Shown here in pieces: positions 49,404 to 60,569 of a stretch of DNA of 64,000 nucleotides. Each line of letters starts with the position of its first letter. The stretch's first letter is position 1. Location of the stretch: positions 1,798,001 to 1,862,000 of the forward strand of contig NC_012982.1 in NCBI RefSeq assembly GCF_000023785.1, in the 5' to 3' direction. Below the pieces are notes generated by a model. That model saw nothing but the letters and a program-made list of their open reading frames with translations, was not told the DNA's origin and searched no databases. Origin of the DNA: Hirschia baltica ATCC 49814 (GTDB lineage: Bacteria; Pseudomonadota; Alphaproteobacteria; Caulobacterales; Hyphomonadaceae). The translations under genes were made by a program, and so were the position numbers.

Positions 49404-50885
49404 CTATTTGCTCATTAAACTTAGAATTTCGACAGCTGATGTTTCTGAAATGTCGAAGACCAATGATGGGAACACACCTAGAAGCAGTGTACCAATCGCA
49501 AGGATCGCCAATATGGCTCCTTCGATAAATGTGACATCATAGGCTATTTCTGGTTTCTCGAGTTCAGGGTTTTTAATAACGCCAAACACAGTCGCTCTAA
49601 ACAATGTAAGCATGTAAACAGCCGACAAAATCATACCAATAGCTGCACCAGCAGCCGCCCAAGGGTTAGCTTTAAATCCACCCACCATAGACACGATTTC
49701 ACCGATAAATCCTGATGTTCCCGGCAAACCAACATTCGCCATTGTAAAGAACATAAACAAGGCTGCATAAATCGGCATTCTATGAACGAGACCACCATAT
49801 GCGGCGATATCTCGAGTGTGCAGACGATCATATACAACACCAACACACAAGAAGAGCGCGCTAGATATCAGACCGTGTGAAAACATCTGGAAAATCGCAC
49901 CTTGGATACCTTCTTCATTGAAAGCAAATATACCAAGAGTCACAAGCCCCATGTGAGCGACGGAAGAATAAGCAATGAGCTTTTTCATATCTGTCTGACG
50001 GAATGCAACAAGCGACGCGTATATAACGGCAATAACAGACAACGTGAAAACCAATGGTTGGAAAAGCACTGATGCATCTGGGAACATCGGTAAAGAGAAG
50101 CGAAGCATCCCATAACCACCCATTTTCAAGAGCACACCAGCTAGAATAACAGATCCAGCTGTTGGTGCTTGCACGTGCGCGTCAGGTAACCAAGTATGCA
50201 CTGGGAACATCGGTAACTTAACTGCAAATGAAGCAAAGAAAGCTAACCATAACCAAGTTTGCACTTCCGGTGCAAAGGCGTGTTGTTGCAACGTTGGAAT
50301 ATCTGTTGTTCCTACAGTTACGTATATGTAGATCAAAGCAGCCAACAGCGCTAACGATCCAAGCAATGTGTAGAGGAAGAATTTAAACGCAGCATACAAG
50401 CGATTTGCGCCACCCCAGATACCAATGATGATAAACATCGGTATCAATCCACCTTCAAAGAAGATGTAAAACAGCACGAGATCCATCGCACAGAAAACAC
50501 CTAACATAAGCGTCTCTAGAACGAGGAAAGCAATCATATATTCTGCAAATCTAATCTTGATGTTATTCCAGCTAGCTAGAACACATATCGGCATCAAGAA
50601 TGTTGTCAGCAAAATAAGCAGCATAGACATTCCATCTACGCCGAGCTTGTATGAAATCTGCCCAAACCAAGACACATCTTCAATGAGTTGATATCCTGGT
50701 GCAGAAGGGTTGAACTCAGACATTGCCCACAATGACAACACGAATGTTGCAAGTGTCACCACAAGTGCAGCGAGACGAACTGTTTCGCGAGATTGCTCTC
50801 CGACAGCTGCTCGCGTCAATAAAATGATCAACGCCCCGACGAGGGGTAAGAATGTGATCATTGAAAGGATGGGAAATGATGCCAT
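49404..50885 (-). CDS. nuoM: NADH-quinone oxidoreductase subunit M
   Basis: Antiporter-like membrane subunit of complex I. 493 residues and about 14 helices. Key features: [20 protein letters not shown] (essential Glu), [20 protein letters not shown] (Lys) and [14 protein letters not shown]. The ATG overlaps the nuoL stop by one base (TGATG). Confidence 0.97.
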   Translation of the reverse strand: MASFPILSMITFLPLVGALIILLTRAAVGEQSRETVRLAALVVTLATFVLSLWAMSEFNPSAPGYQLIEDVSWFGQISYKLGVDGMSMLLILLTTFLMPICVLASWNNIKIRFAEYMIAFLVLETLMLGVFCAMDLVLFYIFFEGGLIPMFIIIGIWGGANRLYAAFKFFLYTLLGSLALLAALIYIYVTVGTTDIPTLQQHAFAPEVQTWLWLAFFASFAVKLPMFPVHTWLPDAHVQAPTAGSVILAGVLLKMGGYGMLRFSLPMFPDASVLFQPLVFTLSVIAVIYASLVAFRQTDMKKLIAYSSVAHMGLVTLGIFAFNEEGIQGAIFQMFSHGLISSALFLCVGVVYDRLHTRDIAAYGGLVHRMPIYAALFMFFTMANVGLPGTSGFIGEIVSMVGGFKANPWAAAGAAIGMILSAVYMLTLFRATVFGVIKNPELEKPEIAYDVTFIEGAILAILAIGTLLLGVFPSLVFDISETSAVEILSLMSK

Positions 50886-53170
50886 CAGTTCGCTCCTGAT
50901 TGGCCAGATAAGGCCACTGCACCAAACACCACTGCTGCTATGAGAATGATGAATGCGTAATGATAAAGGTAACCAGTGTGAAGACGAGAAAGTCCACCGG
51001 CACTAGCTTTTGTTAAGTTCGAAATTCCATTCGGTCCCAGTCCATCAATGATTTTCATATCAATGATTTTCCAGAAAAAGTCTCCCAAAGCTTTAGACCC
51101 CTTTACGAACACAAAGTCGTAAATCTCATCAAAATACCATTTGTTAGACAAGAATGCGTGCATTGGCCCTGAACGCTCACCCATTGATCTTGGAATGTGC
51201 GGCACAAATCCATAGAAGATTATTGCTAACACTAGACCAGACATCCAAGCACAGAATGGTGCCCATAGGACCCATGTTGGAGGGTGGATACCGTGATGAC
51301 CGTCCCCATGGTCTGCGTCTGCAGCAGCGTGACCAGACGCCTCAGCATGATCATCACCGTGGTTTTCTTCACCATGAGAATTGGCCGCAACAACATGTTC
51401 TGTAACAGGAGCATGACCATCTTCACCGTCGTGTGACGTTTCCGCAATCTCTGCTTTATAGATAGAACTTCCCCAGAAGTCTTTGTTGACCTTAGTTAAG
51501 TCTCCAATAAACGCGCTGTAGAATACCACACCAGCTAAGACTGCTCCCCCTGCGAGTAGATAAAGAGGCATTCCCATTACAAGTGGCGCGTCATGAGCGT
51601 GATCGAAATCATGTTTATTCGCACGTGTTTTTCCGTGGAACGTCATGATCATGAGGCGCCATGAATAGAAACTTGTTAGGAGTGCTGCAACTATACCTGC
51701 CCAGAAAGCAAATTGTGCATACATACCGCCCGATAGGAATGCTTCTTCCAAGATAGCATCTTTAGAGAAGAACCCAGCAAAACCAATGTGTGTTCCCGGA
51801 ATACCAACCCCAGTAATTGCCAATGTTCCAATCAACATCATCAACCAAGCAATTGGCATTTTGGCGCGCAGACCACCCATTTTGCGCATATCTTGTTCAT
51901 CAGCCAATCCATGAATGACGGCACCAGCAGTCAAGAACAACATGGCTTTAAAGAATGCGTGTGTGAAAAGGTGGAACATTGCAGCATCATAAGCGCCCAC
52001 ACCTGCCGCAAAGAACATGTACCCAAGCTGAGAACAGGTTGAATACGCAATAACGCGTTTGATATCATTCTGCATAAGCGCAACGGTCGCTGCAAAAATT
52101 GCAGTGGCTGCACCAATGAAAGTAATCATTGCCGACGCATATGTTGTGAATTCATATATCGGAGAACAAAGGACAACTAGAACAACACCAGCCGTCACCA
52201 TTGTTGCAGCGTGGATCAAAGCGGAAACAGGTGTCGGCCCTTCCATCGCATCAGGCAACCAAACGTGAAGAAGCAGCTGAGCTGATTTACCCATTGCCCC
52301 AATAAAGAGAAGCACACCAATAATTTCCATCGCAGGAGCAGTTACGCCTAGAACAGAGATAACCACATCTTGAGCGTGACCTGCTTCACCAAATGCAAAT
52401 GGAGTAACTGTTGCGTTTGTTTTTATGGCTTCAAAAACAGGTGCGAATTCAACGGTTCCAAACACCAAGAATACAGTCATAATCCCCAAAGCGAACCCAA
52501 CATCACCAACACGGTTTGTAACAAAAGCTTTTATTGACGCAGCATTTGCTGAAGGCTTGTGATACCAAAACCCGATCAAAAGATATGAAGCCAGTCCCAC
52601 ACCTTCCCAACCAAAGAATAGTTGGAGAAAATTGTCGGCTGTAATCAACATCAGCATCATGAAGGTGAACAATGATAGATATGTGAAGAAACGAGCGCGG
52701 CCCATATCGTGGGACATATATCCCCATGAATATATGTGAACCAGCGAGGATACGCTTGTTACAACAAACATCATCACAATCGACATTGTGTCGATACGAA
52801 TAGCCCAATTAGCCTGCATCGCACCCACATCAATCCAACGTGCAATCAACACTGATTGAGTATCAGCAACACCTGAACTCGCAGCAAAAAACTGCGCGAA
52901 GAACAATGATGCCGCACATAGTGCAGCCATCACAACTAAGCCAGTTGTGACTATCATCGCTAATTTATCGAGTTTTGCTCGATTTGCAGGAATAGATGCG
53001 TGACCGTGATGATCATCATGATCGTCATGCCCGTGCGCACCATCATCTGCGGTTGCTAATTTCGTGAAAGCGTCATTGAGAGGCGTGAATAAATTCACGG
53101 CTCCACCAATAATCGCACCAATAAGTGGTGCAAAAACAACAACTACTGCAGCAAATGTTTGCCAGCTCAT
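50885..53170 (-). CDS. nuoL: NADH-quinone oxidoreductase subunit L with His-rich loops
   Basis: Distal antiporter-like subunit of complex I with the long lateral helix. 761 residues; E. coli NuoL has 613. Conserved parts: [18 protein letters not shown] (Glu189), [19 protein letters not shown] (Lys295), [13 protein letters not shown] and [18 protein letters not shown]. Two insertions rich in His, Asp and Glu distinguish it: residues 42-57 between the first two helices and residues 580-629 before the last helices. Both could bind metal; function unknown. AAGGAG lies before the ATG. Confidence 0.96.
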   Translation of the reverse strand: MSWQTFAAVVVVFAPLIGAIIGGAVNLFTPLNDAFTKLATADDGAHGHDDHDDHHGHASIPANRAKLDKLAMIVTTGLVVMAALCAASLFFAQFFAASSGVADTQSVLIARWIDVGAMQANWAIRIDTMSIVMMFVVTSVSSLVHIYSWGYMSHDMGRARFFTYLSLFTFMMLMLITADNFLQLFFGWEGVGLASYLLIGFWYHKPSANAASIKAFVTNRVGDVGFALGIMTVFLVFGTVEFAPVFEAIKTNATVTPFAFGEAGHAQDVVISVLGVTAPAMEIIGVLLFIGAMGKSAQLLLHVWLPDAMEGPTPVSALIHAATMVTAGVVLVVLCSPIYEFTTYASAMITFIGAATAIFAATVALMQNDIKRVIAYSTCSQLGYMFFAAGVGAYDAAMFHLFTHAFFKAMLFLTAGAVIHGLADEQDMRKMGGLRAKMPIAWLMMLIGTLAITGVGIPGTHIGFAGFFSKDAILEEAFLSGGMYAQFAFWAGIVAALLTSFYSWRLMIMTFHGKTRANKHDFDHAHDAPLVMGMPLYLLAGGAVLAGVVFYSAFIGDLTKVNKDFWGSSIYKAEIAETSHDGEDGHAPVTEHVVAANSHGEENHGDDHAEASGHAAADADHGDGHHGIHPPTWVLWAPFCAWMSGLVLAIIFYGFVPHIPRSMGERSGPMHAFLSNKWYFDEIYDFVFVKGSKALGDFFWKIIDMKIIDGLGPNGISNLTKASAGGLSRLHTGYLYHYAFIILIAAVVFGAVALSGQSGAN

Positions 53171-53190
53171 GCCCCGGTCTCCTTACCCGC

Positions 53191-53499
53191 TCAACCGCGC
53201 ATCATGTTCACGTCATCCACGGCAATTTGGCCGCGGTTACGGAAGTAAACAACGAGGATAGCCAAACCTACGGCGGCCTCCGCTGCTGCAACCGTCAAGA
53301 CGAGCATGGCGAATACCTGACCAGTGATAGTTCCGTTAAAAACAGAAAACGCTGCCAGATTTATGTTAACAGACAACAGGATGAGTTCGATTGCCATCAA
53401 GATGACAATGATATTCTTCCGGTTTACGAATATCCCAAAAACACCAATGGTGAATAGAGCTGCCGATAAGGCCAGAAAGTGTCCTAATGTTAGGTCCAT
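53191..53499 (-). CDS. nuoK: NADH-quinone oxidoreductase subunit K
   Basis: 102-residue membrane subunit with three transmembrane helices. The conserved Glu residues of the proton path appear in [16 protein letters not shown] and [13 protein letters not shown]. It lies between nuoJ and nuoL. Confidence 0.97.
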   Translation of the reverse strand: MDLTLGHFLALSAALFTIGVFGIFVNRKNIIVILMAIELILLSVNINLAAFSVFNGTITGQVFAMLVLTVAAAEAAVGLAILVVYFRNRGQIAVDDVNMMRG

Positions 53500-53511
53500 T
53501 TGAGCCTCCTA

Positions 53512-54126
53512 CTAATCCTGTTCAGGGTGAACATTAATACCCTGACCTGGATTGACTTTAATTAGTTCTACCGCTTCTTCGCGACGACGTGCTGTTTGCT
53601 CTTCTACTTTCTGGCGTTTCACATCAGGTCTATGACGCAAAGTCAGAACAATCGCTCCAATCATCGCAACCAGAAGGACAATCCCTGCCATTTGAAAGAG
53701 AAGTAAATAATCTGTGTACAAGACATTTGAGAGCGCTTCTGCATTCGTATCAGCGCCTGGTGAAGGATCGAAATTACGCCCTTCAACAGAGTTTGCAGAC
53801 GCTGCAACAACTCCGATTTCTGCGAGCAGTGCTAGTGCAACCAATCCACCAACGACAAAATAATCTGCAAAGCCTTTTCGCATTTCAGCAAAATCGACGT
53901 CCAACATCATAACAACGAACAAGAACAGAACTGCCACCGCCCCGACATAGACAACGATGAGTAGCATAGCCAGGAATTCAGCACCGATCAGAACAAGCAA
54001 ACCTGCCGCCGTAAAAAACGATAGGATCAACCACAATACTGAATGAACAGGATTGCGTGATGCAATGACAGATATAGCCGAAATGAGAACGACTGTTGAG
54101 AGTATATAAAAAGCGATCAGCTGCAC
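53512..54126 (-). CDS. nuoJ: NADH-quinone oxidoreductase subunit J
   Basis: Five-helix membrane subunit of complex I, 204 residues, with the conserved MLLIVVYVGAVAVLFLFVVMM stretch split across helix 3. A hydrophilic insertion (about residues 110-140) and a charged C-terminal tail follow. I choose the GTG at 54126 (VQLIAFYILS) with GAGG 7 nt upstream. The in-frame TTG at 54159 would add a charged segment unlike the family. Confidence 0.93.
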   Translation of the reverse strand: MQLIAFYILSTVVLISAISVIASRNPVHSVLWLILSFFTAAGLLVLIGAEFLAMLLIVVYVGAVAVLFLFVVMMLDVDFAEMRKGFADYFVVGGLVALALLAEIGVVAASANSVEGRNFDPSPGADTNAEALSNVLYTDYLLLFQMAGIVLLVAMIGAIVLTLRHRPDVKRQKVEEQTARRREEAVELIKVNPGQGINVHPEQD

Positions 54127-54214
54127 GCGCCCGCCTCGTCTTTCTTCTTGCTTCAGCAACTAATATCAGTTGCCAATCAGCTAGTTGCCTAGCGGTTCAT
54201 AGTTTCACTCACAC

Positions 54215-54703
54215 CTAACGGTAACGAGCATCCAGTTCTAAATTCTTAGCGATCTGTCTTTCCCAACGGTCACCGTTAGAAAGCAAACGATCCTTGTCGT
54301 AAAACAATTCTTCTCGAGTTTCTGTGGAGAACTCAAAATTAGGTCCCTCCACAATTGCATCAACGGGACAAGCCTCTTGGCAAAATCCACAATAGATACA
54401 TTTCGTCATATCAATATCGTAACGAGTCGTCCTACGTGATCCATCAGAACGCGGCTCAGCTTCAATAGTAATCGCTTGAGCAGGGCACACCGCTTCACAT
54501 AATTTACATGCAATACAACGCTCTTCACCATTAGCGTAACGACGCAATGCATGTTCACCACGAAAACGCGGACTCAACGGTCCTTTTTCAAATGGATAAT
54601 TCACCGTTGCTTTTCGCGTAAACATATAGCGAAGAGCGAGTCCAAGAGCTGACACGATATCAGAAAGCATTGCGCCTTTAATAGCTTGGGATATTCGAGA
54701 CAT
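54215..54703 (-). CDS. nuoI: NADH-quinone oxidoreductase subunit I
   Basis: Ferredoxin-like subunit carrying clusters N6a and N6b in the peripheral arm. 162 residues. Two 4Fe-4S motifs are seen: [12 protein letters not shown] and [12 protein letters not shown]. The N-terminal amphipathic helix and [20 protein letters not shown] block are typical. It follows nuoH by 20 bp. Confidence 0.98.
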   Translation of the reverse strand: MSRISQAIKGAMLSDIVSALGLALRYMFTRKATVNYPFEKGPLSPRFRGEHALRRYANGEERCIACKLCEAVCPAQAITIEAEPRSDGSRRTTRYDIDMTKCIYCGFCQEACPVDAIVEGPNFEFSTETREELFYDKDRLLSNGDRWERQIAKNLELDARYR

Positions 54704-54723
54704 TGAAATCTATCCTTTCTGAA

Positions 54724-55803
54724 CTACGCGACTGCGCCGTTTTTAACGAAAACCACGTAAGCAGAAACTGCGATTACGGCGATAAGTGATGTTGGGAGGA
54801 ATATTTTCCAACCAAGGCGCATCAACTGGTCATATCTGTAGCGTGGAACAATTGCCCGAACGATAGCAAATAGGAAAAACAAGAATGTGATTTTGACCAT
54901 AAATGCAATGCAGTAAATGCCGCTAGACAGCCAAGAAGGCATTGCATCAGGTAAAGACAAAAATGGCAAATGCCATCCACCCAAAAACAGAACAGTCATC
55001 AACGCGCACATCAACACGATAGCTACCTGCTCAGCGAGGTAATAAAGCAAAAATGGTGTCGAGGAATATTCAACCTGATACCCAGCCACCAATTCTGACT
55101 CAGCTTCTGGAAGATCAAATGGAGCACGGTTGGTTTCCGCAAGTGCGGATACAAAGAAGATCACAAACATTGGGAACATAATCACCAACATTGGAAGATG
55201 ACCTCCTCCAAAGATGTTCCAGTTCCAGAAACCACCTGATTGAGCTGCGACGATAGTGGAAAGATTCATTGAACCAGCCAACATCAACACTGTGACAATC
55301 ACAAATCCTATAGACACTTCATAAGAAACCATCTGAGCGGCTGATCGAAGTGCACCAAGAAATGGATATTTCGAGTTAGACGCCCACCCGCCCATGATGA
55401 TCCCATAAACACCAAGAGATGACATGGCGAACAGATAGATCACTCCAACATTTAGGTCAGCATTCACCCAACCCGGCGCAACAGGAATAACGGCCCAAGC
55501 CATCAAAGCTGTTACAGTTGAAATAATAGGCGCGAGAATAAAGACAGTTTTGTTCGCACCGGCAGGAATAATAATTTCTTTTAAAAGAAACTTTCCAAAA
55601 TCAGCAAACGACTGAAGCAAACCAAAAGGACCAACTACGTTTGGACCTTTTCTCAGCATAGACGCGGCAAGCACTTTGCGGTCCATCCACAAAAGCATCG
55701 CAATTGCCAGCAGCAATACGACCATAAATGCCAAAACTTGCGCTGCGGCCAATGCCACCGCTAACCAAGGATTGTTATTCGTCCATTGCAGAAAGAGTTC
55801 CAT
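54724..55803 (-). CDS. nuoH: NADH-quinone oxidoreductase subunit H
   Basis: Membrane subunit forming most of the quinone chamber. 359 residues, about eight transmembrane helices. Signature regions [39 protein letters not shown] and [20 protein letters not shown] match the family. It lies 9 bp after nuoG. Confidence 0.98.
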   Translation of the reverse strand: MELFLQWTNNNPWLAVALAAAQVLAFMVVLLLAIAMLLWMDRKVLAASMLRKGPNVVGPFGLLQSFADFGKFLLKEIIIPAGANKTVFILAPIISTVTALMAWAVIPVAPGWVNADLNVGVIYLFAMSSLGVYGIIMGGWASNSKYPFLGALRSAAQMVSYEVSIGFVIVTVLMLAGSMNLSTIVAAQSGGFWNWNIFGGGHLPMLVIMFPMFVIFFVSALAETNRAPFDLPEAESELVAGYQVEYSSTPFLLYYLAEQVAIVLMCALMTVLFLGGWHLPFLSLPDAMPSWLSSGIYCIAFMVKITFLFFLFAIVRAIVPRYRYDQLMRLGWKIFLPTSLIAVIAVSAYVVFVKNGAVA

Positions 55804-55812
55804 ATTCTTTTC

Positions 55813-57942
55813 CTATTCTGCAGCTGTTGCAACTGATTGCGCAGCAAGCTCGGCACATTCGGCCATGGTTTTAGACGCCCGTGCGATAGAGTTTGTCAGG
55901 TGAAATGCGCCAATAGCAGCGGCAAAACTTGCATCGGCAACTTCTCCAGCTTTACCGTAAGGCGGCGCAACACTTTCTTCTGTCGTAAGGGGGGCATAAT
56001 CCATCCCTTTGAAAACTGGCAACGTCTCGTTCAAATCAGCGCGGAGTGCTGTCAGGCTATCATAAGGCAATGGTTTATCTAATTTTGCAGACAACGCGCG
56101 GAAGATTGACCAATCCTCACGTGATTCACCTTTAAGACCAACAGCTCTCTGAGTGCGCTGAACACGTCCTTCAGTGTTTACATAAGTTGCAGATTTTTCA
56201 GTGTAGGTAGCAGACGGCAAGATGACATCTGCACGATGCGCACCTTCATCACCATGCGTGCCGACATAAACTACGAATGTCTTGCCAAATGAATCCCCAA
56301 CGATTTCGTCAGCACCGAGTGAAATAATCGTTTCAATACTGCCATCTTGAGCACCCGCTAAAATACCAGCGAGATCCAATCCGCCATCTATTGGCAAGAA
56401 ACCAAGATCTAGACCACCAACACGAGCAGCGGCATTGTGAAGAACATTAAAGCCATTCCAAGCAGGTTCGTTTTCTGTCTTCGCTGTAAAGCAACCAACA
56501 TCCGCTGCGAGTTGAGATGCCAAAGCTAATACAGCAGAACCATCTTCTCTAGCTAGCGCGCTTTGTCCAACAATAATCATTGGGCGCTTCGCTGCCTTCA
56601 AGGCTTCAAACACGCCGTCGCCAGACTTAATTCCTTTGAGTGTCTCTGATCCATTACCCAAATGAGTGTATTCATAGGAGAGATCAACAGCTTCACCGAT
56701 TAAGGCAACCGGCATATCACGGTGTAACCAGTTTTTGCGTATTCTTGCGTTTAGAACCGCAGCTTCTTTGCGAGGGTTTGCACCAATAATTAATACGGCA
56801 TCAGCCTCATCAATCCCCATAATGGAAGAATTGAAAAGATAACTTTCACGCGGCAGTTTGTTGCCCTCATTATCAAGCGCCAATTTAGCACCATCTTGAC
56901 GACAATCAGTTGATTTCACACCGATTGATCGCAGCAAATCAAGAGCAGCTTTCATACCTTCAACACAGGCTAGATCGCCAGCAATTGCAGCAATCTTAGA
57001 CGCGTCACCTTTAAGCTTGCTTGCGACAACCTCTAAAGCTTCATCCCAAGAGGCTGGAGCCAGCTTACCATTTTTACGGATATAAGGCTTATCTAAGCGT
57101 TGACGCCCAAGACCATCAATCGCGAAACGTGTCTTATCAGAAATCCACTCTTCATTGATTTCTTCATTTATACGCGGCATGACGCGCAAAACAGCAGAAC
57201 CACGTGCATCGACACGAATAGCTGCTCCCATTGCATCCATAACATCTATTGATTCTGTCTTACGCAATTCCCATGGACGTGCGTTGAAAGAATAAGGTTT
57301 AGACGTCAGCGCGCCGACTGGACAAAGATCAATAACGTTACCTGACAGCTCCGACTCAAGCGACGCCTCTAGGTAAGTCGTGATTTGTGCGTCTTCACCA
57401 CGGCTGATAAGACCAATTTCTTCAACTCCAGCAACCTCAGCAGCAAAACGTACACACCGCGTACATTGTATACACCGCGTCATCACCGTACTAACCAACG
57501 GTCCCATATATTTGTCGTCAACAGCTCGTTTGGGCTCTTGATAGCGACTTGCCGCACGACCAAAACCCATCGCCTGATCTTGCAGATCACATTCCCCACC
57601 TTGATCGCAAATTGGACAATCGAGAGGGTGGTTGATCAACAAAAATTCCATCACACCGTTACGCGCCTTTATTGCACGCTCAGATTTTGTAGAAATTTTA
57701 GGCGGCGAACCGTCGCGATCAGGACGCATATCACCCACAGCCTGAGCACATGAAGCGATCGGCTTAGGTGCCCCCACCCAATCAACCAAACACATCCGGC
57801 AATTACCAGCTATGGAAAGACGTTCATGGTAACAAAAACGGGGAATTTCCGCACCCGCTTCCTCACAAGCTTGAAGAAGTGAATAATTACGCGGAACTTC
57901 GACTTCTACGCCGTCGACAACAACTTTAGCAGTATCAGACAT
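55813..57942 (-). CDS. nuoG: NADH-quinone oxidoreductase subunit G
   Basis: Large peripheral-arm Fe-S subunit. 709 residues. The N-terminal domain has a 2Fe-2S site (CYHERLSIAGNCRMC ... SCAQ), the His-Cys3 cluster region (HPLDCPICDQGGECDLQDQ) and the N4 cluster (CIQCTRCVRF ... DLCPVGAL). A molybdopterin-oxidoreductase-like domain without visible cofactor ligands fills the C-terminal two thirds, ending in an Ala-rich tail. It starts 5 bp after nuoF. Confidence 0.97.
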   Translation of the reverse strand: MSDTAKVVVDGVEVEVPRNYSLLQACEEAGAEIPRFCYHERLSIAGNCRMCLVDWVGAPKPIASCAQAVGDMRPDRDGSPPKISTKSERAIKARNGVMEFLLINHPLDCPICDQGGECDLQDQAMGFGRAASRYQEPKRAVDDKYMGPLVSTVMTRCIQCTRCVRFAAEVAGVEEIGLISRGEDAQITTYLEASLESELSGNVIDLCPVGALTSKPYSFNARPWELRKTESIDVMDAMGAAIRVDARGSAVLRVMPRINEEINEEWISDKTRFAIDGLGRQRLDKPYIRKNGKLAPASWDEALEVVASKLKGDASKIAAIAGDLACVEGMKAALDLLRSIGVKSTDCRQDGAKLALDNEGNKLPRESYLFNSSIMGIDEADAVLIIGANPRKEAAVLNARIRKNWLHRDMPVALIGEAVDLSYEYTHLGNGSETLKGIKSGDGVFEALKAAKRPMIIVGQSALAREDGSAVLALASQLAADVGCFTAKTENEPAWNGFNVLHNAAARVGGLDLGFLPIDGGLDLAGILAGAQDGSIETIISLGADEIVGDSFGKTFVVYVGTHGDEGAHRADVILPSATYTEKSATYVNTEGRVQRTQRAVGLKGESREDWSIFRALSAKLDKPLPYDSLTALRADLNETLPVFKGMDYAPLTTEESVAPPYGKAGEVADASFAAAIGAFHLTNSIARASKTMAECAELAAQSVATAAE

Positions 57943-57947
57943 TCAAA

Positions 57948-59258
57948 CTACTCCGCTGCTGCAATGTTAGCGCCCGGCACATGCGGACGACCAATACGAT
58001 AACTGGAAATACGTTCTTCAATTTCGGAACGGAAATGGCGAATAAGCCCTTGGACTGGCCAAGCTGCCGCATCTCCTAGCGCACAAATAGTGTGACCTTC
58101 TATCTGGTAAGAAACATCTAGAAGCATATCTATCTCTGAAGCTTCAGCTTCACCTTTCACCATCCGAGTCAAAACACGCCACATCCAGCCTGTTCCTTCA
58201 CGACAAGGCGTACATTGTCCACAGCTCTCGTGCTTATAAAAGTAAGCCAAGCGAGCAATTGCACGAACAACATCTGTTGACTGATCCATCACGATTACAG
58301 CCGCTGTCCCCAGACCAGATTGCACTTCACGCAGCGCATCAAAATCCATCAAGACGTCATCACATATATCTTTGGGAATCATAGGCACAGATGAACCACC
58401 TGGGATAACCGCTTTAAGGTTTTCCCAGCCGCCACGAACGCCGCCACAATGTGTTTCTAGCAATGTCTTTAAAGGAATAGACATTTCTTCTTCAACATTA
58501 CATGGACGGTTTACATGACCTGAAATCGCAAACACTTTTGTACCAGCGTTATTGTCACGTCCGAACTTTTTAAACCATCCAGCACCGCGACGTAAAATAG
58601 TCGGAGCAACTGCAATAGATTCAACATTATTCACCGTGGTTGGCGCACCATAAAGCCCAGCATTTGCTGGGAATGGTGGCTTCAAACGAGGCTGCCCTTT
58701 TTTACCTTCAAGGCTTTCTAGCAATGCTGTTTCTTCACCACAAATATACGCACCAGCACCATGATGAACATGTAGATCGAAATCCCAACCAGACCCGCAC
58801 GCATTCTTACCAATCAATCCAGCTTTATAGGCCTCATTAATTGCTTGTTGCAGACGTTCTCGCTCGAAAATATACTCACCGCGTAAATAGATATAACACG
58901 TATTTGCCCGCATTGCGTATGAAGCAATCAGACACCCTTCAATCAAAAGATGAGGGTCGTGACGCATGATATCACGGTCTTTACATGTACCTGGCTCAGA
59001 TTCATCAGCATTGACAACTAGATAGTGCGGGCGGTCTTTCACTTCTTTAGGCATGAAAGTCCATTTCAGGCCTGTTGGAAATCCAGCTCCGCCACGCCCT
59101 CGAAGACCTGAGTCTTTTATTTGATCGCAAATCCACTCAGGACCAAATTGCATAAGCTCTTTAGTTGAATTCCATGCGCCGCGTTGCTTCGCCCCTTCAA
59201 GGGACCAGTCATGATGACCATACAGGTTTGTAAAAATGCGATCTTTATCGAGCAGCAT
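57948..59258 (-). CDS. nuoF: NADH-quinone oxidoreductase subunit F
   Basis: FMN- and NADH-binding subunit. 436 residues. NADH motif [19 protein letters not shown] region [15 protein letters not shown], and the N3 cluster [12 protein letters not shown] are present. The start at 59258 follows AAGGGG and overlaps the stop of the preceding small gene by one base (TAATG). The longer opening to 59345 runs through that gene and is rejected. Confidence 0.97.
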   Translation of the reverse strand: MLLDKDRIFTNLYGHHDWSLEGAKQRGAWNSTKELMQFGPEWICDQIKDSGLRGRGGAGFPTGLKWTFMPKEVKDRPHYLVVNADESEPGTCKDRDIMRHDPHLLIEGCLIASYAMRANTCYIYLRGEYIFERERLQQAINEAYKAGLIGKNACGSGWDFDLHVHHGAGAYICGEETALLESLEGKKGQPRLKPPFPANAGLYGAPTTVNNVESIAVAPTILRRGAGWFKKFGRDNNAGTKVFAISGHVNRPCNVEEEMSIPLKTLLETHCGGVRGGWENLKAVIPGGSSVPMIPKDICDDVLMDFDALREVQSGLGTAAVIVMDQSTDVVRAIARLAYFYKHESCGQCTPCREGTGWMWRVLTRMVKGEAEASEIDMLLDVSYQIEGHTICALGDAAAWPVQGLIRHFRSEIEERISSYRIGRPHVPGANIAAAE

Positions 59259-59458
59259 TACTTTTGCCCCTTGTTTGCGCGCACGTAAGTAATAATGGCA
59301 GGAATGGAAAATCCAGTTCCTGCTACTACGCCTATAGCGAGCCATATAATTTTATCAGTTGAAAGCCATGCAGCGACACCAGCACCAATGCACAGAGTTT
59401 CGAGCAGTGCTGGAACCAGCAATGCTTTTATCTGTGATTTTTGGTCTTGGTTGTTCAT
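59258..59458 (-). CDS. Small two-helix membrane protein between nuoE and nuoF
   Basis: 66 residues. A charged N-terminus ([11 protein letters not shown]) is followed by two hydrophobic helices (about 12-30 and 34-55) and a basic end (RANKGQK). AAGGCG lies before the ATG at 59458 and the stop overlaps nuoF by one base, so it appears to be a translated, coupled gene and not a chance frame. I do not recognise the family. Its operon position suggests an accessory or assembly role for complex I, which is inference. Confidence 0.75.
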   Translation of the reverse strand: MNNQDQKSQIKALLVPALLETLCIGAGVAAWLSTDKIIWLAIGVVAGTGFSIPAIITYVRANKGQK

Positions 59459-59465
59459 ATTCGCC

Positions 59466-60566
59466 TTAGTCTTTCTTTGGTTTAGTTTCAGCTTTACGTT
59501 TTGAGAAATCAGTCTCGCCACCAGCCGCTAACAATCTTGATTGAGAAATCCACTCTTCGCGATCAACTCGGCCTTTGAAGCTTAAAAACGCATCTATCCA
59601 TGCGACATTTTCTCTGTTCCAATCGGCAATTTGAGAAAAATGAAACACACCCAGTGAATTTAAAGTCTCTTCAATTTTGGGTCCGACACCTGAAATACGC
59701 TTTAAGTCATCTTTCACACCGTCATTTGGCGCGTCCAATGAAACAGGACGATTCACGTCTTCCAATGTCGGCTTAGCTGTTTCTTCACCTGAAGCCGTAG
59801 TTTCACTGTCGTCAGTCTCTTCTGATTTTTCATCAGCAACCAATTCGACTTTAACTTCTTCTTTTACTTCAGTAATTTCTTGCTCGGCCTCAACTTCAAC
59901 GACCGCTTCTACAGGCGCACCAGGAATAACCGTAAGAGGCTTGGCCATGGAACCATCATAAAGGGTTTCGTCTAACAAAGAAGTAAGTCCACCTTCAGGC
60001 GCACTGTTCTTGCGGTCTGCTCGTGTGCCTGGCGCAGGATTTTTCCCAGCAACAAAATCATCAAGAAGAGACGTCATACTCGCTTCGTCTAAGTCTTCAT
60101 AATAATAGTCGTTGATCTGTGCCATTGGTGCATTCACACATGCTCCTAAGCATTCAACTTCTTCCCAAGACAACTTTCCATTAGCACCGACATGACCTTT
60201 TTCACCGATCTTAGATTTGCATACTTTCATCAAATCATCTGATCCGCGTAACATGCACGGCGTTGTCCCACACACTTGTATGTGAAATTCACCAACAGGC
60301 TGCATACGAAACATTGTGTAAAAAGTCGCAACTTCGTAAACGCGAATATATGCCATTCCCAAACGGTCAGCGACTTCTCTCATAGCAGGTTCTGACAACC
60401 AGCCTTTATTATCCTTTTGGGCCATCCACAACATTGGGATAACAGCGGAACGTTTACGTTCTTCCGGATATTTAGATAACCAGAATGCTATTTTTTCTTC
60501 TGTCTCAGCTTTAAAAGCAAAGCTTTCTCCGCCTGCCTCAATGTCAAATCGACGAATACTACTCAT
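59466..60566 (-). CDS. nuoE: NADH-quinone oxidoreductase subunit E with long C-terminal extension
   Basis: Thioredoxin-fold 2Fe-2S subunit (cluster N1a). 366 residues; E. coli NuoE has 166. The core (about 1-180) has the four cysteines in VCGTTPCML and VECLGACVNAP. An acidic, probably disordered linker (about 210-280, Glu/Val/Thr-rich) follows. A helix-hairpin-helix-like domain comes next (about 285-350, LKRISGVGPKIEETLNSLGV then QIADW) and then a basic tail. Long NuoE proteins with this tail are known in alphaproteobacteria; what the tail binds is unknown to me. Confidence 0.95.
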   Translation of the reverse strand: MSSIRRFDIEAGGESFAFKAETEEKIAFWLSKYPEERKRSAVIPMLWMAQKDNKGWLSEPAMREVADRLGMAYIRVYEVATFYTMFRMQPVGEFHIQVCGTTPCMLRGSDDLMKVCKSKIGEKGHVGANGKLSWEEVECLGACVNAPMAQINDYYYEDLDEASMTSLLDDFVAGKNPAPGTRADRKNSAPEGGLTSLLDETLYDGSMAKPLTVIPGAPVEAVVEVEAEQEITEVKEEVKVELVADEKSEETDDSETTASGEETAKPTLEDVNRPVSLDAPNDGVKDDLKRISGVGPKIEETLNSLGVFHFSQIADWNRENVAWIDAFLSFKGRVDREEWISQSRLLAAGGETDFSKRKAETKPKKD

Positions 60567-60569
60567 TAT

